A stretch of DNA of 64,000 bases from Chloroflexota bacterium (lineage in GTDB: Bacteria > Chloroflexota > Dehalococcoidia > FW602-bin16), in NCBI GenBank assembly GCA_004297765.1, contig SCTZ01000073.1, forward strand, positions 1 to 64,000, in the 5' to 3' direction. Under the pieces are notes generated by a model. That model was not told the origin of the DNA. It made no database searches and saw nothing but the letters and a program-made list of their open reading frames with translations. Positions within the stretch are counted from its first letter, which is position 1; every line of letters begins with the position of its first letter. This document shows positions 8,390-15,766 of this stretch, piece by piece. The translations under genes and the position numbers were made by a program.

Positions 8390-9394
8390 TCATTGCTTTC
8401 CTCCGCGCCGAGGCTTAGTGCGTCGTAGCCTCACGCCCTCGCGATCGGTCCCCCAGTGCGGGAAGCGCCCCAGGATAATGATGTTGTCCAGCACCTTTTG
8501 CACACCCGGAACGCCCGCGGTCACCGACAGGGCGGCGTCGTGATCCTCGATGCTGTCCACCTGGCCCGAGAGGACCACCGTGCCGTTAGTAGCGACCGGC
8601 ACCACCTGGGCGGGGCTCACTCGACCGTCTTGGCTTAGCGCACGTACGATACGCCCCACCAGGGCCTCGTCCGCATTGCGGCTCGACGCGTCGGCCCGCA
8701 CGGTCAGCTCGTTGCGCACGCTCTGTACGCCTGGCACACGCCATGCCGCCAACACGGCGTGCCGCAGCGCCCTGCGATCATCTACCAGACCGCGCAGATG
8801 GGCCACTCCATCGCGCACATCGCTTTCGTTGTCGTAGATCGTGATTCCGGCATCTGCAATAGCGGCCATCACCTCGCCGAGCATTGTGGCGTCGTCGACC
8901 ATAGGCACCGGCTGGTCGGTGGGCTCGATCTGACCAACCTTCAGTCTACTGACCACCTCGCGCACACCCTTGACTTTCTCTGCCGCCTCCAGTGCCGCCC
9001 TCTCCTCCGCCAGGGTATCCACGCGCCCGCGCAGAGTCACTGCACCATGTCTGATATGTGCATCGATAGAATGGCGCGCCGCGAGCGGCTCCGCGGCGAG
9101 CGCGGCCTGAACGCCCTCCAGCAGCTCGTCGTCGGCCAAGTACTGATCGATGGAGACGGTCAAACGATCATCCACCCGTTTTACACCCGGCACCCATAGG
9201 GCAACACGCTTCGCCTCGCTGCGCTCGAAGGGGGTGTCCACGGTGCCCAGCAAAGTGACCACCCCATCTTCGACGAACACTCGCAAATCGTCGCTCTGGA
9301 CCTGTCCATCGAGGGCCAGGGCGGCCAGAATACGTCCGCTGAGTTCGGCATCCTTGATCTCACGGGGATAGCGTAATCCAATGGCTTTGCTCAT
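8390..9394 (-). CDS. Four-BON-domain protein
   Basis: 334 residues from the ATG at 9394, which follows GAGGTGA by seven bases; a longer upstream frame has no support. Four BON domains in tandem (about 15-80, 86-152, 165-231, 240-307), each with the typical pattern: charged helix, GxVxLxGxVD strand, VxGVxxVxxxL end. No signal peptide or lipobox is visible, so it looks cytoplasmic, unlike OsmY. BON domains are thought to bind phospholipid or to bridge proteins. A basic tail ends the protein (RLRRTKPRRGGKQ). First gene of the BON/BCAM0308/CBS group. Confidence 0.9.
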   Translation of the reverse strand: MSKAIGLRYPREIKDAELSGRILAALALDGQVQSDDLRVFVEDGVVTLLGTVDTPFERSEAKRVALWVPGVKRVDDRLTVSIDQYLADDELLEGVQAALAAEPLAARHSIDAHIRHGAVTLRGRVDTLAEERAALEAAEKVKGVREVVSRLKVGQIEPTDQPVPMVDDATMLGEVMAAIADAGITIYDNESDVRDGVAHLRGLVDDRRALRHAVLAAWRVPGVQSVRNELTVRADASSRNADEALVGRIVRALSQDGRVSPAQVVPVATNGTVVLSGQVDSIEDHDAALSVTAGVPGVQKVLDNIIILGRFPHWGTDREGVRLRRTKPRRGGKQ

Positions 9395-9504
9395 ATTCTC
9401 TGTCACCTCACTTCCCTTGAGAGCATATGGCATGCCCAGCCACACACCATGAAGAGGGGAATCGCACCTGGCCATCGAATACCCGGCTTGAGCACCTGAT
9501 AACC

Positions 9505-9534
9505 TTGTAAACTCGACCCTGCTTGCCTTATACT
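9505..9534 (+). promoter_or_regulatory. Sigma-A type promoter of the por operon
   Basis: TTGTAA (9505-9510), 18-base spacer, TATACT (9529-9534). A transcript start near 9541 would leave a leader of about 27 bases containing the SD AAAGGAGAGGA of porC. It lies in the divergent gap shared with the BON gene. Confidence 0.6.
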
Positions 9535-9567
9535 TGTCTCGATTAGCCATGCGCGAAAGGAGAGGAC

Positions 9568-10140
9568 TTGGGGAAGCTAACCGAAATCAGATGGCATGGC
9601 CGGGCCGGCCAGGGGGTCGTGACCGCGGGCGAGTTGCTCGCTCAGACGGCGCTCGACGATGGAAAGTACTTTCAGGCCTTTCCCGACTACGGTCCAGAGA
9701 GGATGGGTGCGCCGATCAGAGCGTTCACGCGCATCAGCGATTCGCCCATCTACACGTACTGTGCTGTCGTGAACCCTGATGCAGTTGTGGTGACTGACGC
9801 AACCCTGATCGGTGTGGTCGACGTGACCGAGGGGCTGAAAGAGAACGGTGTGCTCGTCATCAATACTCAGTTGTCGCCACAGGATGTGCGGCGCAAGCTG
9901 AAGTACGATAAAGCGACGGTCTTTACCGTGGATGCCACCGCCATTGCGCTGGAGGCTCTTGGCAAGAACATTACCAACACGCCTATGATCGGCGCGTTGC
10001 TTCGGGCTGTTGCCCTCATCGACAAGGACGCGGTCGAACGGGAGATCAAGAAGCGACTGAGCGGGAAATTCAGCTCTGCGGTGGTCGAGTCGAACTTGCG
10101 AGCATTCCAGCTCGGATACGACCAGGCCCAGCAGGGATAG
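9568..10140 (+). CDS. porC: 2-oxoacid:ferredoxin oxidoreductase, gamma subunit
   Basis: 190 residues; TTG start with SD AAAGGAGAGGA. Contains WHGRAGQGVVTAGELLA near the N-terminus, FPDYGPERMGAPIRAFTRIS and NTPMIGALLRAV, all typical of the PorC/KorC (POR gamma, PF01558) subunit. This subunit helps assemble the enzyme that oxidatively decarboxylates a 2-oxoacid (pyruvate most likely) to acyl-CoA and reduced ferredoxin. First gene of a gamma-delta-alpha-beta operon, the order seen in four-subunit pyruvate oxidoreductases. Confidence 0.92.
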   Translation: MGKLTEIRWHGRAGQGVVTAGELLAQTALDDGKYFQAFPDYGPERMGAPIRAFTRISDSPIYTYCAVVNPDAVVVTDATLIGVVDVTEGLKENGVLVINTQLSPQDVRRKLKYDKATVFTVDATAIALEALGKNITNTPMIGALLRAVALIDKDAVEREIKKRLSGKFSSAVVESNLRAFQLGYDQAQQG

Positions 10141-10171
10141 TGGCATATGCAAAGGAGGACATGTAGGTCGG

Positions 10172-10495
10172 ATGAGTAATAACGGCTGGCGAGACATACC
10201 CATCGGCGGCGTCCTGGAGACGCCGGGGAGCTCCGTGGGTTACAAGACGGGTGGCTGGCGCGCGTTTCGACCCATTCGGGATGCAGCGAAATGCACTGAC
10301 TGCATGCTGTGCTGGATGTTCTGTCCTGACAGCGCCGTGCAGGTGAGCAATAGCCAGGTTATCGGTATAGACTTCGAGCACTGCAAGGGATGTGGCATCT
10401 GTGCCAGAGAGTGTCCGCTCAAGTGCATCGAGATGATCGAGGAGACTCAGGCGCAGGCACAGGCCGAGGCCCGGGCGGAAGGGATTAGCTCATGA
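10172..10495 (+). CDS. porD: 2-oxoacid:ferredoxin oxidoreductase, delta (ferredoxin) subunit
   Basis: 107 residues carrying two [4Fe-4S] motifs: CTDCMLCWMFCP (about 46-57) and CKGCGICARECP (about 71-82). It is the electron-transfer subunit that passes electrons from the TPP site to external ferredoxin. An Ala/Gln/Glu-rich tail ends the protein. AGGAGG lies at 10152-10157, somewhat far from the ATG. The stop overlaps the alpha-subunit start by four bases (ATGA), indicating translational coupling. Confidence 0.93.
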   Translation: MSNNGWRDIPIGGVLETPGSSVGYKTGGWRAFRPIRDAAKCTDCMLCWMFCPDSAVQVSNSQVIGIDFEHCKGCGICARECPLKCIEMIEETQAQAQAEARAEGISS

Positions 10496-11724
10496 CACTA
10501 GCGCTAAGCGAGCACGCAGAGCAGAAAGGCGGTCGTCCGGTGACAGGGGAGTTGGTGGCGCTCGACGGCGCCAAGATCGTGGCCGAGGCGATGCGCCAGA
10601 TGAACCCGGACGTGGTTGCGGCGTATCCCATCACGCCACAGACCGAGATCGTGCAGACTTTCAGCGAGTTCGTGGCTAACGGCGAAGTTGCGACAGAGTT
10701 CGTGACGGTGGAGAGCGAGCATGCCGCCATGAGCGCGTGCATCGGGGCCGCGGCGTCCGGTGGACGTGTTCAGACGGCCACCACGTCGGCCGGCATGGCT
10801 TTCATGTGGGAAGTGCTGTACGTAGCGGCCAGTTGCCGTCTGCCGATCGTCATGCATTTCGTCAACAGGGCTCTCTCGGCCCCGCTGAATATCCACTGCG
10901 ACCACTCCGATTCGATGGGTGCGCGGGACTCCGGTTGGATCCAGCTCTACGCGGAGAACGTCCAGGAAGCTTACGACAACGCCATCCAATCGGTTCGGAT
11001 CGCGGAGCACCCGGATGTCCTCACGCCTGTGCTGCATTCGCAGGATGGCTTCATTATTAGCCATGGCATGGAGCGCGCTGAGATCCTGCCCGATGCCGCG
11101 GTACAGAAGTTCATCGGACCCTTCAAGGCGCCCATCTCACTGCTCGATGTCGACAACCCGATCACGGTTGGTCCCGTCGACCTCCAGGACTACTACTTCG
11201 AGCACAAGCGACAGCAGGTAGACGGCATGGACAAAGCTCTGCAGGCCATCATTGAGGTGGGGTCCGAGTGGGGCAAGCTAACCGGACGCCCCTATGGGCT
11301 GATTCAGCCGTATATGATGGACGATGCCGACGTGGCAATTGCTGTGCTCGGCTCAACCGCTGGAACCGTGCGAACCGCGGTGGACGAGTTGCGGGCCGAA
11401 GGCATCAAGGCTGGACTTCTCAAGATCCGCTGCTTCCGCCCCTTCCCTAGCGCAGCCGTCGCGGAGGCGCTGCGTCACGTGAAGGCTCTGGCTGTACTCG
11501 ACCGTGCCATCTCGTTTGGAGGCGCGGGTAACCCGCTCTTCATGGACGTGTGCACCGCTATGGTGAGCCGCGACGTTCGCGTGCCGGCCGTGAACTACGT
11601 CTACGGTCTGGGCGGACGCGACACAGTTACCAGCCAGATGCGACAGGTCTACCAAGACCTGCTGCAGATCTCCGCTGACGGACGAACAGGCCCGGTGTCG
11701 CGCTACCTCGGATTGCGTGAATGA
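10492..11724 (+). CDS. porA: 2-oxoacid:ferredoxin oxidoreductase, alpha subunit
   Basis: 410 residues, the normal length for POR alpha. Motifs: AAYPITPQTEIVQ (about 43-55), EFVTVESEHAAMSACIGAAASGGR (about 67), TTSAGMAFMWEVLYVAA, ALSAPLNIHCDHSD and a C-terminal domain with CFRPFPSAAVAEAL and GLGGRDT. The PITPQTxIxE-type signature and the D-S-M-G-x-R-D-S-G-W segment fit pyruvate rather than 2-oxoglutarate enzymes, but substrate calls in this family need phylogeny. Coupled to porD by a 4-base overlap and followed by the beta subunit. Confidence 0.93.
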   Translation: MTLALSEHAEQKGGRPVTGELVALDGAKIVAEAMRQMNPDVVAAYPITPQTEIVQTFSEFVANGEVATEFVTVESEHAAMSACIGAAASGGRVQTATTSAGMAFMWEVLYVAASCRLPIVMHFVNRALSAPLNIHCDHSDSMGARDSGWIQLYAENVQEAYDNAIQSVRIAEHPDVLTPVLHSQDGFIISHGMERAEILPDAAVQKFIGPFKAPISLLDVDNPITVGPVDLQDYYFEHKRQQVDGMDKALQAIIEVGSEWGKLTGRPYGLIQPYMMDDADVAIAVLGSTAGTVRTAVDELRAEGIKAGLLKIRCFRPFPSAAVAEALRHVKALAVLDRAISFGGAGNPLFMDVCTAMVSRDVRVPAVNYVYGLGGRDTVTSQMRQVYQDLLQISADGRTGPVSRYLGLRE

Positions 11725-11755
11725 GATCGGCTGGAAATAGGAGCGAAGTGAAGTA

Positions 11756-12688
11756 ATGGCGGCAATCAATATCAAACAACTTGCAAACCAGGAGGACCGC
11801 TTTGCCTCGGGACACCGGCTCTGCGCCGGATGCGGCGAGGGCATTGCCGTTCGGCAGGTCCTGCAAGCGATCAAGTATCCGGTCGTAGTCGCCAACGCGA
11901 CCGGTTGTCTCGAGGTGGCGACCAGCATTTATCCCTTCACGGCCTGGCGCGTGCCGTGGATCCATAATGCTTTCGAGAACGCGAGCTCAACCATAAGTGG
12001 CGTCGAAGCCATGTACCGCTCTCTCGTTCGGCAGGGCAAGATCGAGGACCGGAACACCAAGTTCGTGGCCTTCGGAGGGGACGGGGCGACCTACGACATC
12101 GGTCTGCAGTTCATCTCCGGCGCCATGGAGCGCGGCCATCGCTTCCTGTACGTCTGCCTAAACAACGAGGCATACATGAACACCGGCATCCAGCGGAGCA
12201 GCGCCACTCCCAAAGGGACGTGGACTACTACCTCGCCGGTCGGTTCTGCCGTGGTGGGCAAGCAGCAGCGGCGCAAGGATATGATGGCCATCGTGGCGGC
12301 GCACAACATCCCGTACGCGGCCCAGGCCGCCCTCTACCAGTGGCGTGATTTGATGACCAAGGTCGAGAAGGCCGTGGAGGCCGATGGACCGGCGTTCATC
12401 AACATCCTCGCTCCCTGCCCGCGCGGCTGGCGATTCGACGGGGCCGAGACGGTGGAGCTGACAAAGCTGGCTGTCGAGGCATGCCTCTGGCCGCTGTACG
12501 AAGTGGTAGACGGCCAGTATCGAATCACGGTAAAGCCCAAGCAGAAGCGCCCGATGATGGACTGGTTCAAGAGCCAGGCGCGCTTCGCCCATCTGCTCAA
12601 GCCGCAAAACGCGGCCCTGGTCGAGGAGATTCAGAGCGACGTCGACAAGGAATGGGAGAAGATCTTGAGGCTAGCCGGGGAAGCCTAA
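11756..12688 (+). CDS. porB: 2-oxoacid:ferredoxin oxidoreductase, beta (TPP) subunit
   Basis: 310 residues. Early CAGCGEG (about 22-28) and a later Cys (ATGCLEV) supply cluster ligands. The TPP motif is GDGATYDIGLQFISGAMERG ... NNEAYMNTGIQRSS (about 105-145). The ending LKPQNAALVEEIQSDVDKEWEKIL is typical of PorB. Completes the operon. The enzyme is normally very oxygen sensitive, which contrasts with the caa3 oxidase at the other end of the window. Confidence 0.94.
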   Translation: MAAINIKQLANQEDRFASGHRLCAGCGEGIAVRQVLQAIKYPVVVANATGCLEVATSIYPFTAWRVPWIHNAFENASSTISGVEAMYRSLVRQGKIEDRNTKFVAFGGDGATYDIGLQFISGAMERGHRFLYVCLNNEAYMNTGIQRSSATPKGTWTTTSPVGSAVVGKQQRRKDMMAIVAAHNIPYAAQAALYQWRDLMTKVEKAVEADGPAFINILAPCPRGWRFDGAETVELTKLAVEACLWPLYEVVDGQYRITVKPKQKRPMMDWFKSQARFAHLLKPQNAALVEEIQSDVDKEWEKILRLAGEA

Positions 12689-12897
12689 TACCAACTGTGT
12701 TTGCCCACGTCCTGATTTGTTGGCGCGACGCCGTTGAATGCCCGGGGCTGAAGCCGCCAGGCTGAGTCAACAAAGCCGGCTGAAGCCGGCTGAATACCGC
12801 GCCCAGCCTCTCGGGAGGGGCTTCGTTGCCTCAGCCCGCTCGCTTTAGCGGCGGGCGGACGGTGGACAACAGGATGCACTCAGGGACAATTGGTATA
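12689..12897. repeat. MITE-like repeat (GCCGGCTGAAGCCGGCT type)
   Basis: This gap holds a compound palindromic element. The outer ends TACCAACTGT (about 12691) and ACAATTGGTA (about 12886) are inverted repeats with one mismatch. Inside are several short pairs around GCCGGCTGAAGCCGGCT (about 12776-12792) and CCGCTCGCTTTAGCGGCGGG. No reading frame of note. Confidence 0.55.
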
Positions 12898-12908
12898 ACG
12901 TTTGTTCT

Positions 12909-12936
12909 AGCCGGTAGGCCGGATGGCCTACCGGCT
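12909..12936. terminator. Hairpin between porB and a convergent gene
   Basis: AGCCGGTAGGCC, loop GGAT, GGCCTACCGGCT: a perfect 12-base-pair stem followed by TCTCTC, not a proper T-run. Its position between convergent genes suits a bidirectional terminator. Confidence 0.6.
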
Positions 12937-12970
12937 TCTCTCAGACTGCCTCTCGCGCCTCCGCGAAAGG

Positions 12971-13738
12971 CTACGGACCAATCGCCAGGCTAGAGATATC
13001 TACCTGTTCGATCCCGCCGACGCCCTGGGCCGTCCAGGCCGTCGGTCCTGGTCTGAGGTAATCTGCAAAATGCTTCCGAACATACGAAGGCAGTGCGGTC
13101 AGGTCGCCGCCGCTTAACTCCGCCAGATGGGCGTACGTCTCCAGGATGGGGTTGTACTGTTTGCCCTCCTCGGCAAAGTGCAGCGCGACTGCCAGCTCTT
13201 CCCGCAGGACCTCTCGGGCTTCCGCATTCCGCGGGTTCTCGTCGTACCACAGCCGAAGCATGTCGGCTGCCCAGGTCAGCTTGTTCCAAACGGGTTTGTG
13301 CTGGAAGTTGGCATGCGCAAACTCATGGATCACAACCGGCACGTAGGGCTCGCTGATGGAGATGGAGTTGTTCCTGGGGTCGAATGACCCCCACTCCACC
13401 ATGTCTCGGTATTGAATCTTTAGGCCAGCCATCCATTGGCGCGCCTGGGGTCGAATGTTGTACCAGTCAAACGCGATATCGCGCAAACCTTGCGCGGACG
13501 GTAGCGGACTGGGGACCGGACCCGGATTGGTCATGACCCTGGTTGATGGCAGGCTCTTGACCGACCGCGACATGATGTAGTATAGCTCCCCTGGCATCGG
13601 ATAACCCTCGACGAGAAGAACCGCCAAGAGCAGAAACAGTAAGAGTAGACCGGCAGCAGAGCCGCCGACCGCCAGCAACAGCGCCTTTGTCTTCTTCCTC
13701 ACCACTTTCATCCCCCTGATCAGCGCAGAAACTGGCAT
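12971..13738 (-). CDS. Membrane-anchored protein with HExxH motif
   Basis: 255 residues from the ATG at 13738 (GGAG six bases upstream). N-terminal basic stretch then one strong hydrophobic helix (about 19-44). The soluble part contains PVVIHEFAHANFQHKP (about 148-163), an HEFAH zinc-protease motif, followed about 45 residues later by LREELAVALHFAEEG, which could provide the third ligand or catalytic Glu as in gluzincins. I do not recognise the exact family. Likely a single-pass metallopeptidase facing the cell exterior; substrate unknown. It is convergent with porB. Confidence 0.6.
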   Translation of the reverse strand: MPVSALIRGMKVVRKKTKALLLAVGGSAAGLLLLFLLLAVLLVEGYPMPGELYYIMSRSVKSLPSTRVMTNPGPVPSPLPSAQGLRDIAFDWYNIRPQARQWMAGLKIQYRDMVEWGSFDPRNNSISISEPYVPVVIHEFAHANFQHKPVWNKLTWAADMLRLWYDENPRNAEAREVLREELAVALHFAEEGKQYNPILETYAHLAELSGGDLTALPSYVRKHFADYLRPGPTAWTAQGVGGIEQVDISSLAIGP

Positions 13739-13980
13739 TTGGGTCTCCGCTCTCCTACAAAGCAAGACGCGGGCCACAGGCGTGGGAAGACTGGCTTTCC
13801 TGGATCTGGAGGTTGGGGAGTGCTCTGTGACTAGAGGGTGTCTGAGAAGCCATAGCCGATGTCCCCCGTCCCTGCCCCCGGGCACATGCAATGTGCCCCT
13901 ACAGCGCGCCTCCCGTAGGGGCACATTGCATGTGCCCTTGGGGGTGGGGATGCGAGGTCCGCCTTTCCAGACACCCTCTA
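13739..13980. repeat. Intergenic region with nested palindrome (GTAGGGGCACATTGC type)
   Basis: The outer inverted repeat TAGAGGGTGTCTG (13832-13844) / CAGACACCCTCTA (13968-13980) is perfect. Nested inside are GGGCACATGCAATGTGCCCC (about 13878-13897) and GTAGGGGCACATTGCATGTG (about 13916-13935), inverted copies of each other. This appears to be one element inserted in another. No gene. Confidence 0.7.
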
Positions 13981-14020
13981 CGGCAGCTCCCAGAGTGACT
14001 GAGCACTCATACTAGCCCAC

Positions 14021-14175
14021 GTAGGGGCGGACGGCTCTGTCCGCCCCGGGGGCGGGGAAGGGCAGGCGGTGGTGCTGGAGGCGTAATCGTTCTCTCGCGG
14101 ATCCAAGGTGCGGGCGATGATGATGGAACCACCGTGGGCCCCACCACCCCAGGGCGGACAGAGCCGTCCGCCCCT
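14021..14175. repeat. Palindromic element, family A, copy 2
   Basis: Starts GTAGGGGCGGACGGCTCTGT and ends with its near-perfect inverted copy (14150-14175). Each end is itself palindromic (GCGGAC..GTCCGC). The sequence CATACTAGC lies just outside the left end, as it does at the 25051 copy. Non-coding. Confidence 0.75.
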
Positions 14176-14230
14176 GCAATAAGTTGTACAATTAGTGACC
14201 TTTGTGCGAACTGCTGTAATGTGGATCGGT

Positions 14231-14256
14231 CGGATCGGACCGATCGGTCCGATCCG
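14231..14256. repeat. 26-bp perfect palindrome (GATCGG family)
   Basis: Perfect palindrome made of repeated CGGATCGGACC units, in the gap downstream of the 479-residue membrane protein gene. A related palindrome is at 59977-60011 between coxC and coxA. Confidence 0.7.
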
Positions 14257-14326
14257 CATGTTTTCGCCTGTCAGGTCACGGGTGACACAGCATTAGAGGT
14301 CTTTGCGATGGGGTGGGCGGGGCTCC

Positions 14327-15766
14327 CTAGTGAGCAACCTCCGCGGTCGGCTCCGAGGTGTGCGATGGTAGGAAGAGCGTGCCGACGACGACACCGCATA
14401 GCGCCAAGCTCAGGGCAAAAAGAACGGTAGAGCTCGTCACCCAGAAGGAGGCGAGCAGAGGCCAGACGAACATGTTGGCAGCGGTCAGAACCAGGCAAGC
14501 CAGGACCAGCGCGGTCAGAGCGGCGCGCGGCAGCGGTCGCGTGCAGAGCGCCAGAGCGTACGCGGCCAACATGACCACGGCGTATTGCGGGCTGAAGACG
14601 CGGTTCAGCACGATAAAGGCCAGCACCGCCAGGGCGGCCAGCTTGAGACCGCGCGGCCTGGGCCCGGGCGCGACCAAAGCCGCCAGAGCGATCACGCCGA
14701 TGGTCGCGAACTGAATGAGCGACGTGGTTGAATTGGTGAAGATATCGCTGCTGAATCCGTCCCAGGGTGCGGCATTGGGGGCCAGGCGGTGCAGCGGCTC
14801 CAGCCAGTAGGTCGGCAGATAGAAGATGCTCTCTGCCATCGCTCCCCGGTCGGCATGAAAATGATAGGTGAAGAGAAACCGCTCCGCATCGGCAAGCCAG
14901 AACGGCAAGCCGATGGCGATCATCCCAGCCGCGAGGGCAACGGAGAGCTTGACCAGAGCACCCCATTCCTGCCGCCTGAGCAGGTAAAGCCACATGATCG
15001 GGACCGCCAGGGCCGGAAACCATTTGGCATAGAATCCGGCGGCCAGCGCTAGCCCCAGTAGCCACTCGCGCCGGGCGATGAACAGATAGGCACTCAGGGC
15101 GAAGAACGCCGCGGGCAGGGCGTCGAACTTGGAGAACCAAAGGATCAGGCTGAACGGTGAAACGGCAACGAATAGGGCCAGTAGCCATGCCGATTGCCGG
15201 GATTGGCAGCGCAGCCCAACACCCCAGATGCACGCGATGACCACCAGATCGCAGACCAGGTTCAGCAGCGGCAGAGCTATCCGGAAAGAGTCCAGCGCCC
15301 CGCCGGCCAGAGAGTACGCGCCCCAGAAATAGAGCAGGGCCAGCTGTGGGTACTCCATTTTGGGATAGGTGCCCTGGGCCAGTTGCTGTGCGTAGCTGAA
15401 GAACAGCTTGACATCGGGATCGACGGTCATGTCCGCGAAGCCAATGCGGAAATATAGATAGGACAGGCGCGCCACGATTGCGACGACAAGCAGTCCGACT
15501 AGAGCCAATGGCAGGCTCGACAGCCGACGCGAAAACCAGGACACAAGTGCCAGCACCGCCGCGCCGAGTACCAGAGGCGGGAAGAACGGCATCAACCTAT
15601 CAGCGGAGTATATCTCGGCGTTATTGGGCGGGAAATGCGGGATGAGCAGCAGGTAGGACTCGACCACGATAAAGACCGCTAGGCCGAGATAGAACAAGGC
15701 CATCCATGCCAGCTTACCCTGTCTGCGATCGCCTGTCCCGAGAGGGGCCGCGCGTTCATCGCTCAC
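14327..15766 (-). CDS. GT-C-like integral membrane glycosyltransferase
   Basis: 479 residues with about 11-12 hydrophobic helices across the whole length. The GTG start overlaps the stop of the 1329-residue gene by four bases (GTGA), so the two are co-translated. A loop after the second or third helix contains TVDPDVKLFFSYAQQLAQGTYPKMEYPQ, and FSKFDALPAAFFALS and AGFYAKWFPAL follow; this resembles polyprenol-phosphate-mannose-dependent transferases (GT87/DUF2029 type). Expected role: transfer of a sugar from a lipid carrier on the outer face of the membrane. The specific sugar and acceptor are unknown. Confidence 0.75.
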   Translation of the reverse strand: MSDERAAPLGTGDRRQGKLAWMALFYLGLAVFIVVESYLLLIPHFPPNNAEIYSADRLMPFFPPLVLGAAVLALVSWFSRRLSSLPLALVGLLVVAIVARLSYLYFRIGFADMTVDPDVKLFFSYAQQLAQGTYPKMEYPQLALLYFWGAYSLAGGALDSFRIALPLLNLVCDLVVIACIWGVGLRCQSRQSAWLLALFVAVSPFSLILWFSKFDALPAAFFALSAYLFIARREWLLGLALAAGFYAKWFPALAVPIMWLYLLRRQEWGALVKLSVALAAGMIAIGLPFWLADAERFLFTYHFHADRGAMAESIFYLPTYWLEPLHRLAPNAAPWDGFSSDIFTNSTTSLIQFATIGVIALAALVAPGPRPRGLKLAALAVLAFIVLNRVFSPQYAVVMLAAYALALCTRPLPRAALTALVLACLVLTAANMFVWPLLASFWVTSSTVLFALSLALCGVVVGTLFLPSHTSEPTAEVAH

